Source: Caldifarciminota bacterium RBG_13_43_14 | Lineage (GTDB): Bacteria > Hydrothermota > Tepidihabitantia > SM23-42 | Direction of reading: 5' to 3' | Length of the DNA: 12,467 bases | Assembly (NCBI GenBank): GCA_001771735.1 | Contig: MEUM01000154.1 | Span: forward strand, 1-12,467 | Shown: positions 1 through 8,097 of the stretch, piece by piece | Layout of the letters: each line of letters begins with the position of its first letter | Numbering within the stretch: position 1 is the stretch's first letter | Notes under the pieces: model-generated | Databases searched by the model: none | Seen by the model: the letters and a program-made list of their open reading frames with translations, nothing else | Told to the model about the DNA's origin: nothing | Made by a program: the position numbers and the translations under genes

Positions 1-1538
1 TGGGCGCGGGCAAAGATACGATCGGCAAGATGCTGGCTTTAAAGACCGGCCTGGGATTTTTATCGACCGATGAGTTCATTGAAATTTCGGAAAGCAGATC
101 GATTTCGGATATTTTCCGTATCAAAGGCGAAGATTATTTTCGCCGCAAAGAGACATCGGTTTTGAAAGCGATACAGAGATTGCCGAATTTGATCATCGCC
201 ACCGGTGGCGGCATGGTCATGCTTGAAAAGAATCGGCGTATTATAAAAAAAATGGGCACGATTATTCATCTTGATGCTGGAATGTCCGTATTGCTGGTAC
301 GGACAAGAATTGATAGACAAAGACCCCTAACGAAAAATAGAAAGTATTTAAAAAAATTGTTCAGACGGCGCCGCGGTTTGTATGACTTTTGCGATTACCG
401 TATCGATACCGAAAATAGAACGCCAACCGAGATCGCGAAGATACTAATGAAAAAAATCAATTTAAAAAGCTGTCGGGGGCGGTCGAATATTCAAAGGTAT
501 ATAATCAAGATCGACCGCAAAAAATATCCAGTGTTGATCGGCAATAATATTCTGGCGCCGGCATTAAGAACCGTTCTTGAAAGTAAAAAAATAGCGATCA
601 TATCCAATCCACTGGTCAGCAGTCTTTATCGATCAAAATTGGTAAAGGCATTAAAGAAAAAACATTCAGATATACATGAATTCATTTTACCGGACGGGGA
701 AAAGTATAAAAACGTGAACAGTGCGCTTAAAACATATAATTATCTGCTCAAAAATGCTTTTGACCGCTCAGATATGATAATTGCTTTGGGTGGAGGTGTG
801 ATCAGCGATCTGGCTGGCTTTGCGGCTTCAACTTATAAACGGGGGATAAAATATGTAATAATACCGACTACCCTGATGGGGCAGGTCGATGCCGCGATCG
901 GCGGCAAAACCGGCATCGATATGATGGTGAAAAATTCAATCGGCACCTTTTATCAGCCGGATCTGGTGATCATTGACATCGATTTTATTAAAACCCTTTC
1001 CCGGCAGCATTTTATTGGCGGACTTGCCGAAGTGGTAAAATACGGGGCGATCAGAGACTCGGCATTGTTTTTATTGCTGGAGGAAAAGATCGATCTGATC
1101 AAAAAGCGTGATCCGGAAATATTGAAAGAGATCATAACACGTTGCATCGAAATAAAATCCAAAGTCGTGGCGAGAGATGAGCGCGAACAGACCGGTCACC
1201 GTTTAATACTGAATTTTGGCCATACTATCGGCCATGCGATCGAGTGCCTGTCTCAGTACAATATTGATCATGGAGCCGCCGTAGCGATCGGCATGGTTCT
1301 GGAAGCCGGGATCGCTAATAAGCTTGGTTTTTTAACCGGTCATGAACAGCAGCGCTTGAAAGATCTTATTTCAAATTTCGGGTTGCCGGTGCAGTTGCCT
1401 CAAAATATAAAAAGTACTGGTATTAATGAATGTATAAGGCAGGATAAAAAACAAAGAAATTCACGGATACAATTGCCGCTACTGATCGGTATTGGTAAAA
1501 TAAAAATCAGGGAGGTGAAATGGGAAAAGTTATCGTGA
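1..1538 (+). CDS. aroKB: Bifunctional shikimate kinase / 3-dehydroquinate synthase (AroK-AroB fusion), 5' partial
   Basis: A two-domain cytoplasmic enzyme of the shikimate pathway. The reading frame is open from base 3, so the true start lies off the left edge; about ten N-terminal residues are missing. The N-terminal ~150 residues are shikimate kinase: P-loop GAGKDT (nt 3-20), STDEFIE, FRRKE, ATGGG, and a lid region with DRQRPL. The remainder is dehydroquinate synthase, which cyclises DAHP using NAD and a divalent metal: DGEKYKN, GGGVISDLAGF, PTTLMGQVDAAIGGK, GGLAEVVKYG (metal Glu), LNFGHTIGHA (metal His) and HGAAVAIGM (metal His). Both domains look complete. Fusions of these two enzymes are known, for example in Thermotoga. 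Oddity: the P-loop residue after Lys is Asp instead of Ser/Thr, and the first Asp of the DxD motif is Ser (see findings). The 3' end overlaps aroQ by 19 nt. The first internal ATG (nt 30) would remove the P-loop and is not the start. Confidence 0.95.
   Translation, partial: GAGKDTIGKMLALKTGLGFLSTDEFIEISESRSISDIFRIKGEDYFRRKETSVLKAIQRLPNLIIATGGGMVMLEKNRRIIKKMGTIIHLDAGMSVLLVRTRIDRQRPLTKNRKYLKKLFRRRRGLYDFCDYRIDTENRTPTEIAKILMKKINLKSCRGRSNIQRYIIKIDRKKYPVLIGNNILAPALRTVLESKKIAIISNPLVSSLYRSKLVKALKKKHSDIHEFILPDGEKYKNVNSALKTYNYLLKNAFDRSDMIIALGGGVISDLAGFAASTYKRGIKYVIIPTTLMGQVDAAIGGKTGIDMMVKNSIGTFYQPDLVIIDIDFIKTLSRQHFIGGLAEVVKYGAIRDSALFLLLEEKIDLIKKRDPEILKEIITRCIEIKSKVVARDEREQTGHRLILNFGHTIGHAIECLSQYNIDHGAAVAIGMVLEAGIANKLGFLTGHEQQRLKDLISNFGLPVQLPQNIKSTGINECIRQDKKQRNSRIQLPLLIGIGKIKIREVKWEKLS
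1511..1517 (+). promoter_or_regulatory. Strong Shine-Dalgarno for aroQ
   Basis: GGAGGTG lies inside the end of aroKB and is followed directly by the aroQ ATG at 1520. It is almost a full match to the anti-Shine-Dalgarno sequence. It fixes the aroQ start within a 19-nt gene overlap and suggests independent ribosome loading rather than coupling alone. Confidence 0.75.
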
Positions 1539-1954
1539 TCAATGGACCGAATCTTAATTTACTGGGCATAAGGGATAAAGAACTCTACGGTGAAAAAAAC
1601 CTTGAGCAAATAAACAAGGAATTGCAGTTCAATGCTGATAAACATGAGTGCATGATCGAATTTTTTCAGTCCAATCATGAAGGCGAGATCATTGACGCGA
1701 TACATAATGTCCGGGGCTACACCGGCATAATTATAAACGCGGGCGGATATACTCATACCAGTGTCGCGATACGTGATGCGATCGAGGCGATAAATGTACC
1801 GGCGATTGAAGTTCATATCAGCAATATTTATCAGCGCGAGGATTTCAGGAGAAAAAGTATTATTGCGACTGCCTGCCTCGGCCAGATCACGGGGCTGGGC
1901 TGGTATGGATATTTGCTGGCGCTGAACTTTTTTTGCCGGGGGTCGGCGCAATGA
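1520..1954 (+). CDS. aroQ: Type II 3-dehydroquinate dehydratase
   Basis: Removes water from 3-dehydroquinate to give 3-dehydroshikimate, the step after the AroB domain encoded just upstream. The protein has 144 residues, the usual length for type II (dodecameric, flavodoxin-like) enzymes. Visible motifs are GPNLNLLGIR near the N-terminus, FQSNHEGEIID at about residues 49-59, INAGGYTHTS at about 72-81, EVHISN with His99, REDFR at 106-110, and GLGWYGY near the end. The catalytic Arg18 and Tyr23 of the mobile lid, Asn73 and His99 are present. The family's NPGAYTH segment reads NAGGYTH here, a mild change. It overlaps aroKB by 19 nt and its stop is in an ATGA overlap with trpB. The hydrophobic end followed by CRGSAQ is unremarkable. 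Confidence 0.96.
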   Translation: MGKVIVINGPNLNLLGIRDKELYGEKNLEQINKELQFNADKHECMIEFFQSNHEGEIIDAIHNVRGYTGIIINAGGYTHTSVAIRDAIEAINVPAIEVHISNIYQREDFRRKSIIATACLGQITGLGWYGYLLALNFFCRGSAQ

Positions 1955-3132
1955 AATATTGTCAGCCGGATGAAAAGGGTAAATATGGTGAATATGGCGG
2001 CCGCTATGTACCTGAAACCTTGATGGCCGCTTTGCATGAGCTCGAAAGTAAGTACAACATGCTAAAAAAAGATACGAATTTCAATAATGAGCTCAAAGAA
2101 CACTTGCGTGATTATGCCGGCCGGCCAACGCCATTATATTATTGCCGTCGGCTCACTGAATTGTGTAAAGGCGCAAAAATATTTTTGAAGCGCGAAGACC
2201 TGCTGCATACCGGCGCCCATAAAATGAACAATAGTATTGCCCAGGTGCTGATCGCCCGGAATATGGGTAAAAAACGCGTCATTGCCGAGACCGGCGCCGG
2301 TCAGCACGGGGTCGCAACCGCTACGGCCTGTTCATTATTAGGTATTGAATGTGTAATTTATATGGGTTCAGCCGATATAAAAAGGCAGCATGTCAATGTT
2401 CAGCGCATGGATTTGCTCGGCGCGCAGGTCATTGAGGTTGCTTCGGGCTCGAGAACTTTGAAAGATGCGATCAATGAAGCGATACGCGATTGGGTTACCA
2501 ATGTCAATGAAACATATTATTGTATTGGTTCGGTTGTGGGTCCGCATCCTTACCCGATGATGGTGCGTGATTTTCAATCGATCATCGGTATTGAAACAAG
2601 AAGCCAATTCATGGAGCAATTCGGCCGCTTGCCCGATCTCCTTATCGCCTGTGTCGGGGGAGGCAGCAATGCTATCGGCATGTTCTATCCTTTTATTGAC
2701 CAGGCAGTAAGGATGATCGGGGTTGAGGGCGGAGGTGCCGGGCTTGATTCGGGAAAGCATGCCGCTTCACTATGTCTTGGCCGTATCGGATGTCTTCACG
2801 GTGCTATGACCTATCTTCTTCAAGATGCCAATGGTCAGGTATTGCCAACCCATTCGGTTTCAGCCGGGCTTGATTATCCGGCGGTCGGACCGGAGCATGC
2901 CTATCTTAAGGATACAAAACGTATCGAATATACTTTCGCAACTGACCAGGAAGCGCTCGAGGCCTTTCGGACGTTAAGCCGTTATGAAGGAATAATTCCG
3001 GCACTGGAAAGCGCGCATGCTGTTGCCCAGGCAATGAAGTCAAGCCAAAACATGAAGAGGGAGCAGGCAATAATTGTGAACCTTTCAGGCCGTGGTGATA
3101 AAGACCTTGATATTATTGCCGGAGAATTATGA
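1951..3132 (+). CDS. trpB: Tryptophan synthase beta chain
   Basis: PLP-dependent subunit that condenses indole with serine to make tryptophan, acting with TrpA in an alpha2-beta2 complex. From ATG 1951 it has 393 residues, normal for the TrpB1 class. Visible are KYGEYGGRYVPET at the N-terminus, GRPTPLYY, HTGAHKMNNS with the PLP lysine at residue 91, ETGAGQHG with the catalytic Glu113, GSVVGPHPYP, the phosphate-binding VGGGSNAIG loop (about 235-243), SAGLDYPAVGPEHA, and LSGRGDKD near the C-terminus. I chose ATG 1951 over the upstream in-frame TTG at 1933 because it makes the ATGA overlap with aroQ seen at other junctions and gives the family's usual N-terminus. A G-rich stretch (about 1937-1942) could serve as a weak ribosome site. 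Confidence 0.96.
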   Translation: MKYCQPDEKGKYGEYGGRYVPETLMAALHELESKYNMLKKDTNFNNELKEHLRDYAGRPTPLYYCRRLTELCKGAKIFLKREDLLHTGAHKMNNSIAQVLIARNMGKKRVIAETGAGQHGVATATACSLLGIECVIYMGSADIKRQHVNVQRMDLLGAQVIEVASGSRTLKDAINEAIRDWVTNVNETYYCIGSVVGPHPYPMMVRDFQSIIGIETRSQFMEQFGRLPDLLIACVGGGSNAIGMFYPFIDQAVRMIGVEGGGAGLDSGKHAASLCLGRIGCLHGAMTYLLQDANGQVLPTHSVSAGLDYPAVGPEHAYLKDTKRIEYTFATDQEALEAFRTLSRYEGIIPALESAHAVAQAMKSSQNMKREQAIIVNLSGRGDKDLDIIAGEL

Positions 3133-3932
3133 AAGCGCAGATGTCAATAAACAATGTATTCGAGCTGGCCAATGAAAAAAAGGAAAAAGTGTTGATAATA
3201 TATATGACCGCGGGTTTTCCGGATCTTGACCGCTGCTTTGAAATGATCAGGGAAGCCGAGTCCGGCGGTGCTGATATTATTGAACTGGGAATTCCCTTTT
3301 CTGATCCGGTCGCTGACGGACCGACTATTCAATATTCATCGCAGATCGCTATTGAACAGGGCGCGACATTATCTTGCATACTGGAGCGACTTGAAAATGC
3401 ATTGATCAAGGTGCCGGTCGTTATCATGACCTATCTTAATCCGTTATTAAGCATTGGTCGCTCAGAACTATTCAAGCGCTTGGTTTTAAGCAGGGTTAGC
3501 GGTCTGATCATTCCGGATCTGCCGGTTGAGATGGCGGCTGACTGGCCGGTCGCAGCCAAAGAGAATAATCTTGATCTGATAATGCTGGCCGCGCCCACTT
3601 CACCGCCCGAACGCCTGCAAGAAATTACATTGAAAAGCCAGGGTTTCATATATTGCGTGAGTGTCGCCGGCACAACTGGTACCCGGCAACAGCTTGATGA
3701 AAATTTACCAGTATTCCTGCGGCAAGTTCGATCCATGACCAATAAATCCATCGTGGCCGGTTTTGGCATATCAACACCGGATCATATATCAACCCTTAAA
3801 CCATATGCTGATGGGTTCATTGTTGGCAGCAGGATAATCAATGCGATCAGAAATAATGAGAATATCAAAAATGTCGTCGCCGGATTTAAGGCGGCAACAA
3901 GGAGGAAAAAAAATGTTAGTTGTGATGCATAA
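3129..3932 (+). CDS. trpA: Tryptophan synthase alpha chain
   Basis: Cleaves indole-3-glycerol phosphate to indole and glyceraldehyde 3-phosphate; indole is channelled to TrpB. A 267-residue TIM barrel of normal length. Visible are MTAGFPD, ELGIPFSDPVADGP with catalytic Glu52 and Asp63 (equivalents of Glu49 and Asp60 in Salmonella), MTYLNP, GLIIPDLP, SVAGTTGTR (usually SVTGVTGxR), GFGIST and the phosphate-binding GFIVGSR. It starts in an ATGA overlap with trpB, preceded by a GGAG four bases upstream. The C-terminal tail is basic (ATRRKK) and its last 20 nt are shared with the first DAHP synthase gene in another frame, so the tail is partly dictated by that gene's start and ribosome site. Confidence 0.96.
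   Translation: MKAQMSINNVFELANEKKEKVLIIYMTAGFPDLDRCFEMIREAESGGADIIELGIPFSDPVADGPTIQYSSQIAIEQGATLSCILERLENALIKVPVVIMTYLNPLLSIGRSELFKRLVLSRVSGLIIPDLPVEMAADWPVAAKENNLDLIMLAAPTSPPERLQEITLKSQGFIYCVSVAGTTGTRQQLDENLPVFLRQVRSMTNKSIVAGFGISTPDHISTLKPYADGFIVGSRIINAIRNNENIKNVVAGFKAATRRKKNVSCDA
3901..3905 (+). promoter_or_regulatory. Shine-Dalgarno for the first DAHP synthase
   Basis: GGAGG inside the end of trpA, followed by a 7-nt A-rich spacer to ATG 3913. This decides the start: the frame is open further upstream (ATG at 3841), but only ATG 3913 has a good ribosome site and gives the family's usual N-terminus. Confidence 0.8.
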
Positions 3933-4953
3933 GAATGCGTCCCCGGATGAGGTGGCAAAGGTCTGTGCACTGATCAAGGAAATGGGTCTTACTGCCCATT
4001 CGATCCCGGGCGCGCTGCGGGTAGCGATCGGTATCACCGGTAATAAAGAAATGGTTGATACCAACCGGATTGCGAGCATGAACGGCGTACTCGACATCAT
4101 TCATGTGACCCAGCCGTACAAGCTGACCAACCGGGAAATGAAAGCCGAAGATACGGTAGTGAGCATCAAAGAAGCCAGGTTCGGCGGCGGTAATTTAACC
4201 GTTATTGCCGGGCCATGTGCGGTCGAAAATGAAGAGCCGTACATGGACGTTGCCCGGTCAGTAAAGAAATATGGCGCATCAATGCTGCGGGGCGGTGCTT
4301 TTAAACCGCGCACCTCACCCTACACTTTTCAGGGATTAGGTGAAGAAGGATTGAAGATCATGGCCAAGGCTCGCGCCGAGACCGGTTTGCCGATCGTATC
4401 CGAAGCGGTTGATACTGATACATTTGATATTGTGGAAGAATATGTCGATATGATACAGATCGGAGCACGCAATATGCAGAACTATTCATTACTACGCCGC
4501 GCCGGTCGTTCCAAAAAACCTGTGTTGCTCAAACGGGGTATGTCATCGACGATAAAAGAATTTCTCCTGGCAGCTGAATATATAATGTCCGAGGGAAATT
4601 ATCATATTGTACTTTGCGAACGCGGGATCAGGACCTTCAGCGATTATACCCGTTTCACTCTTGACATCAGCAGTATACCGGAGTTGAAAAAACTAACTCA
4701 TTTACCGGTGATCGCTGATCCCAGTCATGCGTCAGGAAAACGCGACATGGTGATACCACTATCCCGGGCATCGATTGCGGCGGGCGCTGACGGATTGATC
4801 GTTGAAGTGCATACTGATCCGGAGCAGGCACTTTCTGATGGCGCTCAATCGTTGACGGTTCCGATGTTCGAAAGAATGATGCAGGAGATCACGTTTATTA
4901 CGCAAACAATAAAAGAACATAATGGCAAAATCGATAAAGGAGGAGATCGATGA
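3913..4953 (+). CDS. aroF: DAHP synthase, type I-beta, with ferredoxin-like regulatory domain (copy 1)
   Basis: Condenses phosphoenolpyruvate with erythrose 4-phosphate, the committed step of the shikimate pathway. The 346-residue protein has an N-terminal ferredoxin-like (ACT-like) domain at about residues 1-70 and a TIM barrel after it. From memory of the Thermotoga maritima enzyme, the alignment runs without gaps through the key sites: metal ligands Cys102 (AGPCAVE), His272 (DPSHASG), Glu298 (VEVH) and Asp309 (ALSDG). Also present are RGGAFKPRTSPY, KRGMSSTI and LCERGIRTF. In the regulatory domain His29 is kept, while position 31 is Ile with Ser at 30; in T. maritima His29 and Ser31 help bind the inhibitor tyrosine. 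Feedback control is therefore plausible but possibly altered. It overlaps trpA by 20 nt and the second copy by ATGA. No chorismate mutase domain is attached. Confidence 0.95.
   Translation: MLVVMHKNASPDEVAKVCALIKEMGLTAHSIPGALRVAIGITGNKEMVDTNRIASMNGVLDIIHVTQPYKLTNREMKAEDTVVSIKEARFGGGNLTVIAGPCAVENEEPYMDVARSVKKYGASMLRGGAFKPRTSPYTFQGLGEEGLKIMAKARAETGLPIVSEAVDTDTFDIVEEYVDMIQIGARNMQNYSLLRRAGRSKKPVLLKRGMSSTIKEFLLAAEYIMSEGNYHIVLCERGIRTFSDYTRFTLDISSIPELKKLTHLPVIADPSHASGKRDMVIPLSRASIAAGADGLIVEVHTDPEQALSDGAQSLTVPMFERMMQEITFITQTIKEHNGKIDKGGDR
4939..4943 (+). promoter_or_regulatory. Shine-Dalgarno for the second DAHP synthase
   Basis: GGAGG (within AAAGGAGG) six bases before ATG 4950, inside the end of the first copy. 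It is unusually strong for an ATGA overlap junction in this operon and suggests that copy 2 is translated well in its own right. Confidence 0.75.
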
Positions 4954-5966
4954 TAATAACAATGTCGGTAAGTGCCGAACGCAAGGATATTCAAAACGTA
5001 AAATCGAAAGTTGAAGAGCTCGGTTATGCAACCAAATTGTTTCAGGGCGAACGAAAGACCGTGATCCATGTAATCGGGGTGACCGAACGGGAAAAATTGA
5101 TGAAGGCAGTTGAATCTATGCCCGGGGTCGAGAATCTGGTGCCAATACTAAGACCATTTAAAATGGCAAGCCGTGAGTTCCACCCTGAAAACACCGTGAT
5201 ATCGATAAACGGAAAAAAGATCGGTAATAAGGAGATCGTTGTCATTGCCGGTCCTTGCGCGGTCGAATCCGAAGAGAATTATCTGGAGATCGCCGAACTG
5301 GTCAAAGCGGCTGGGGCAAATTTTTTAAGAGGAGGTGCGTTCAAACCACGGTCTTCGCCCTATAGTTTTCAAGGATTAGGTGAAAAAGGTCTGGAGATAA
5401 TGGCTAAGGCGCGCGAAAAGACCGGTCTTGGTATTGTTACTGAGGTCGTATCCGAAGTTGATGTACCCCTGGTCTTTAAATATGCCGATGTTTTCCAGAT
5501 CGGTGCCCGCAATATGCATAATTTCCACCTGCTCAAAACGGTCGGACGATTTAATAAACCAGTGATGCTTAAAAGGGGTATGTCGGCAACGATCGAAGAG
5601 TGGTTGATGTCGGCTGAATATATTCTGTCTGAGGGAAACCCTAATGTTTTTCTCTGTGAGCGCGGTATCCGGACCTTTGAACGTTATACCCGCAATACGC
5701 TGGATATAAGCGCAGTACCGGTTATCGACAATCTCAGCCATTTGCCGGTAATTGTCGATCCCAGTCATGCCTCGGGTGATTCCAAGTATGTTTGTGCTCT
5801 GGCTAAGGCAGCGATTGCAGCCGGGGCTGATGGTTTGATGGTTGAAGTGCATATTGATCCCAGCCGTGCTCTTTCCGATGGCAAACAATCATTGAAGCCG
5901 GATGTGTTTATGGAACTTATGCAAGATCTAAAGAAGGTCGCTCAGGCAGTGGGCAGGACCTTATGA
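4950..5966 (+). CDS. aroF: DAHP synthase, type I-beta, with ferredoxin-like domain (tandem copy 2)
   Basis: Second gene for the same reaction, directly following copy 1. The 338-residue protein has the same layout; the catalytic barrel matches copy 1 at very roughly 60% of positions by eye. All metal ligands are kept: Cys103 (AGPCAVE), His273 (DPSHASG), Glu299 (VEVH) and Asp310 (ALSDG). RGGAFKPRSSPY, KRGMSATI and LCERGIRTF are also kept, so it should be active. The ferredoxin-like domain is more diverged: the residues aligned with T. maritima His29 and Ser31 are Lys29 and Phe31. I infer that copy 2 is either insensitive to tyrosine or answers to another ligand, making the pair differently regulated isozymes. 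It has a strong ribosome site and an ATGA overlap at both ends. A mixed assembly of both subunits cannot be excluded. Confidence 0.94.
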   Translation: MIITMSVSAERKDIQNVKSKVEELGYATKLFQGERKTVIHVIGVTEREKLMKAVESMPGVENLVPILRPFKMASREFHPENTVISINGKKIGNKEIVVIAGPCAVESEENYLEIAELVKAAGANFLRGGAFKPRSSPYSFQGLGEKGLEIMAKAREKTGLGIVTEVVSEVDVPLVFKYADVFQIGARNMHNFHLLKTVGRFNKPVMLKRGMSATIEEWLMSAEYILSEGNPNVFLCERGIRTFERYTRNTLDISAVPVIDNLSHLPVIVDPSHASGDSKYVCALAKAAIAAGADGLMVEVHIDPSRALSDGKQSLKPDVFMELMQDLKKVAQAVGRTL

Positions 5967-6790
5967 AGAAAGTGATATATCAAGGTGCTCGCGGATGTTT
6001 CAGCGAATTGGCTGCGCAAAAATATTTCGGGACTGGGATCAAGGTTTATGGCGTAAAAAGCTTCGAGGATGTTTTTGAAACGGTATGGCAAAATCACGGA
6101 GTCATTGGTATCATTCCGATTGAGAATTCACTTTCCGGCAGCATACATCGGAATTATGATCTCTTGCTTGCCTATCGCTACTGGATTATAGGCGAGATAA
6201 AACTTAAAATAACCTATAATCTTTTTACTAATAACGGTGCCCGGCCGGCCATGATAAAGGAAATCTGGTCACATCCGGCAACGCTTGATCAATGTCGAAC
6301 TTTTTTCAATGCCAATCCTCGTTATGAACCGATTGCAGTTTATGATTCGGCCGGAGCGGCAAAATTACTTAGAGAGAAGAGGAAAAAAAATGCGGCGGTC
6401 ATTGCCGGACCACAGGTGGAAAAGATCTATGGGCTGCGGACCATTGAAAAAGGGATCGAAGATAGTCCGGAGAATTATACGCGGTTTCTTCTAGTCAACC
6501 GTAAAAAAAATATCTATGGGGGTGAAGCGGCAAAAACCACGGTCGTCTTTGGCGTACAGAATGAACCTGGCATTTTGTTCCGCTGTCTGAGCATATTCGC
6601 GCTACGTAATATCGATCTTACCAAATTGGAATCCCGGCCGAATGTCGGTCGACCCTGGGAATACCTTTTTTATATTGATTTCAAGGGCAGTATAAAGGAG
6701 GAAAGATGCCAGCGAGCTCTCGAAGATCTTAACGAGAACCTTGCTTTTGTCCGATGCCTGGGTAGTTATGAAACAAGGGAAGATAAATGA
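5963..6790 (+). CDS. pheA: Prephenate dehydratase with C-terminal ACT domain
   Basis: Converts prephenate to phenylpyruvate, the committed step to phenylalanine. A monofunctional 275-residue enzyme: there is no chorismate mutase domain at either end, so that activity must be encoded elsewhere. Catalytic domain motifs are GARGCFSE at residues 8-15 (family GPEGTFSE; the usual Thr is Cys here), IPIENSLSGS at 51-60, WSHPATLDQCR at 102-112, and IEDSPENYTRF ending in the catalytic TRF at 173-175. The ACT domain (about 190-270) has PGILFRCL in place of the GALYxxL motif and an intact LTKLESRP at 219-226, the phenylalanine-binding motif, so feedback inhibition by phenylalanine is likely. ATGA overlaps link it to the upstream DAHP synthase and to aroA. 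A run of eight A within the gene near 6383-6390 is a possible slippage site but the frame is intact. Confidence 0.95.
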   Translation: MKKVIYQGARGCFSELAAQKYFGTGIKVYGVKSFEDVFETVWQNHGVIGIIPIENSLSGSIHRNYDLLLAYRYWIIGEIKLKITYNLFTNNGARPAMIKEIWSHPATLDQCRTFFNANPRYEPIAVYDSAGAAKLLREKRKKNAAVIAGPQVEKIYGLRTIEKGIEDSPENYTRFLLVNRKKNIYGGEAAKTTVVFGVQNEPGILFRCLSIFALRNIDLTKLESRPNVGRPWEYLFYIDFKGSIKEERCQRALEDLNENLAFVRCLGSYETREDK

Positions 6791-8097
6791 ATATTATCAT
6801 ACGTAACAGTAATAACGGCAAGGCCAATGGCCGGATAAAGGTCAGCGGCGACAAATCGATCAGCCACCGGGCTTTGTTGATCGGTGCCATTGCCCGTGGT
6901 TTGACCGTGATCAAAGGTTATTCGCAGGGCGGTGATTGCCGGTCGACGCTCAATTGCCTTCGACAACTAGGCATAGATATCGGTATTTATGATGATCGAA
7001 TCGAGATCAATGGCAAAGGATTAAGAGGGTTTAATGAGCCGGCTAATATTCTGGATTGCGGAAATTCCGGCACTACCATGCGTCTGCTGTCGGGATTGCT
7101 ATGTGGACAAAATATTACAACTGTTTTGACCGGTGATGATTCCTTGAGGAATCGACCCATGAAAAGGGTGATCGAACCTTTGACTAAAATGAATGCCCGG
7201 ATCTGGTCCCGGGTTGGAAGCCGCGCTCCGCTTTCAATACAGGGAAACATTTTAAAGGCAATTGACTATACATTGCCGGTTGCCAGTGCTCAGGTCAAAT
7301 CGGCATTGATCTTTGCCGGTATGTTGACCGATGGTATTACGACCATTGAAGAACCGGTTTTGACCCGAGATCACACCGAAAGAATGTTAATCGAATTTGG
7401 CGCCGATCTGGAACGGAATGGAAATAAGGTAAAAATTAAGCCTGATGTTTGTTTAAATGGTCATGAATTACTTATCCCGGGCGATATTTCTTCAGCGGCA
7501 TTTTTTATTGTCCTGGCGTCGATTCTGCCAGGCGGCAGCATAACGATACAAAAAACCGGAATCAATCCGACCCGGATCGGCATTATCGATGCCATGCGAT
7601 CAATGGGTGCGGATATAAAATTCGAAAATGCGGATGAACAATGCTGTGAACCGGTGGCTGATCTAACGGTCAAAGCTCGTACCTTGCGGGCGATCGAAAT
7701 AAAAGGCGAGATCGTCCCGCGTTTAATCGATGAATTGCCGATCATCGCGGTTGCGGCAACCCAGGCTCAGGGTACTACCCGGGTCAGCGATGCTGGGGAA
7801 CTTCGGGTCAAAGAAACCGATCGTATAAAGGCGATTGTTCAAGGATTACAAAAAATGGGTGCAGCAATATTAGAACAGGAAGATGGTTTTATCGTCGATG
7901 GGCCATGTAAATTACGGGGTGTTGTATGCCAGAGCTATAATGATCACCGGATCGCAATGGCGTTAGCGATCGCGGGTTTGATCGCTGAGGGCGAAACGGT
8001 AATACAAAACGCGGAATGCATTGACATATCATTTCCGGAATTTATGCAACTGATAAGGAGGGTGTGCGGTGAAAATGCCATCGGTATTTCAGAATAA
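6787..8097 (+). CDS. aroA: 3-phosphoshikimate 1-carboxyvinyltransferase (EPSP synthase)
   Basis: Transfers enolpyruvate from PEP to shikimate 3-phosphate, the sixth shikimate pathway step. The 436 residues are normal for the family. Substrate-binding motifs in order: GDKSISHRA (Lys23, Ser24, Arg28), DCGNSGTTMRL at about 90-100, SLRNRPM at 119-125, SAQVKSAL at 167-174, RDHTERM, GDISSAAFF, IDELP with the catalytic Asp315, KETDR with Glu343, and YNDHRIAM. These match Escherichia coli Asp313 and Glu341. The start ATG overlaps the pheA stop (ATGA), with AAGGGA six bases upstream as ribosome site. The last 29 nt overlap trpE. The product feeds AroC, which is not in the window. Confidence 0.97.
   Translation: MNIIIRNSNNGKANGRIKVSGDKSISHRALLIGAIARGLTVIKGYSQGGDCRSTLNCLRQLGIDIGIYDDRIEINGKGLRGFNEPANILDCGNSGTTMRLLSGLLCGQNITTVLTGDDSLRNRPMKRVIEPLTKMNARIWSRVGSRAPLSIQGNILKAIDYTLPVASAQVKSALIFAGMLTDGITTIEEPVLTRDHTERMLIEFGADLERNGNKVKIKPDVCLNGHELLIPGDISSAAFFIVLASILPGGSITIQKTGINPTRIGIIDAMRSMGADIKFENADEQCCEPVADLTVKARTLRAIEIKGEIVPRLIDELPIIAVAATQAQGTTRVSDAGELRVKETDRIKAIVQGLQKMGAAILEQEDGFIVDGPCKLRGVVCQSYNDHRIAMALAIAGLIAEGETVIQNAECIDISFPEFMQLIRRVCGENAIGISE
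8057..8062 (+). promoter_or_regulatory. Shine-Dalgarno deciding a GTG start for trpE
   Basis: GGAGGG within aroA sits 6 nt before GTG 8069 and 12 nt before the next in-frame ATG at 8075. The spacing favours the GTG start. Confidence 0.7.

Noticed and set aside
3841..3912. Upstream extension of the first DAHP synthase to ATG 3841
   Set aside because: The 24 extra residues are trpA sequence in another frame and do not match the family. ATG 3913 has a good Shine-Dalgarno site and gives residue numbering that matches the Thermotoga enzyme at all four metal ligands.
5376..5888. 170-residue minus-strand open frame opposite the second DAHP synthase
   Set aside because: A shadow of a conserved gene, with no family motif or promoter. 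The other minus-strand open frames were rejected for the same reason.
6285..6494. 69-residue open frame inside pheA
   Set aside because: It lies entirely in another frame of a well-conserved prephenate dehydratase, has no recognisable motif, and has no ribosome site of note.
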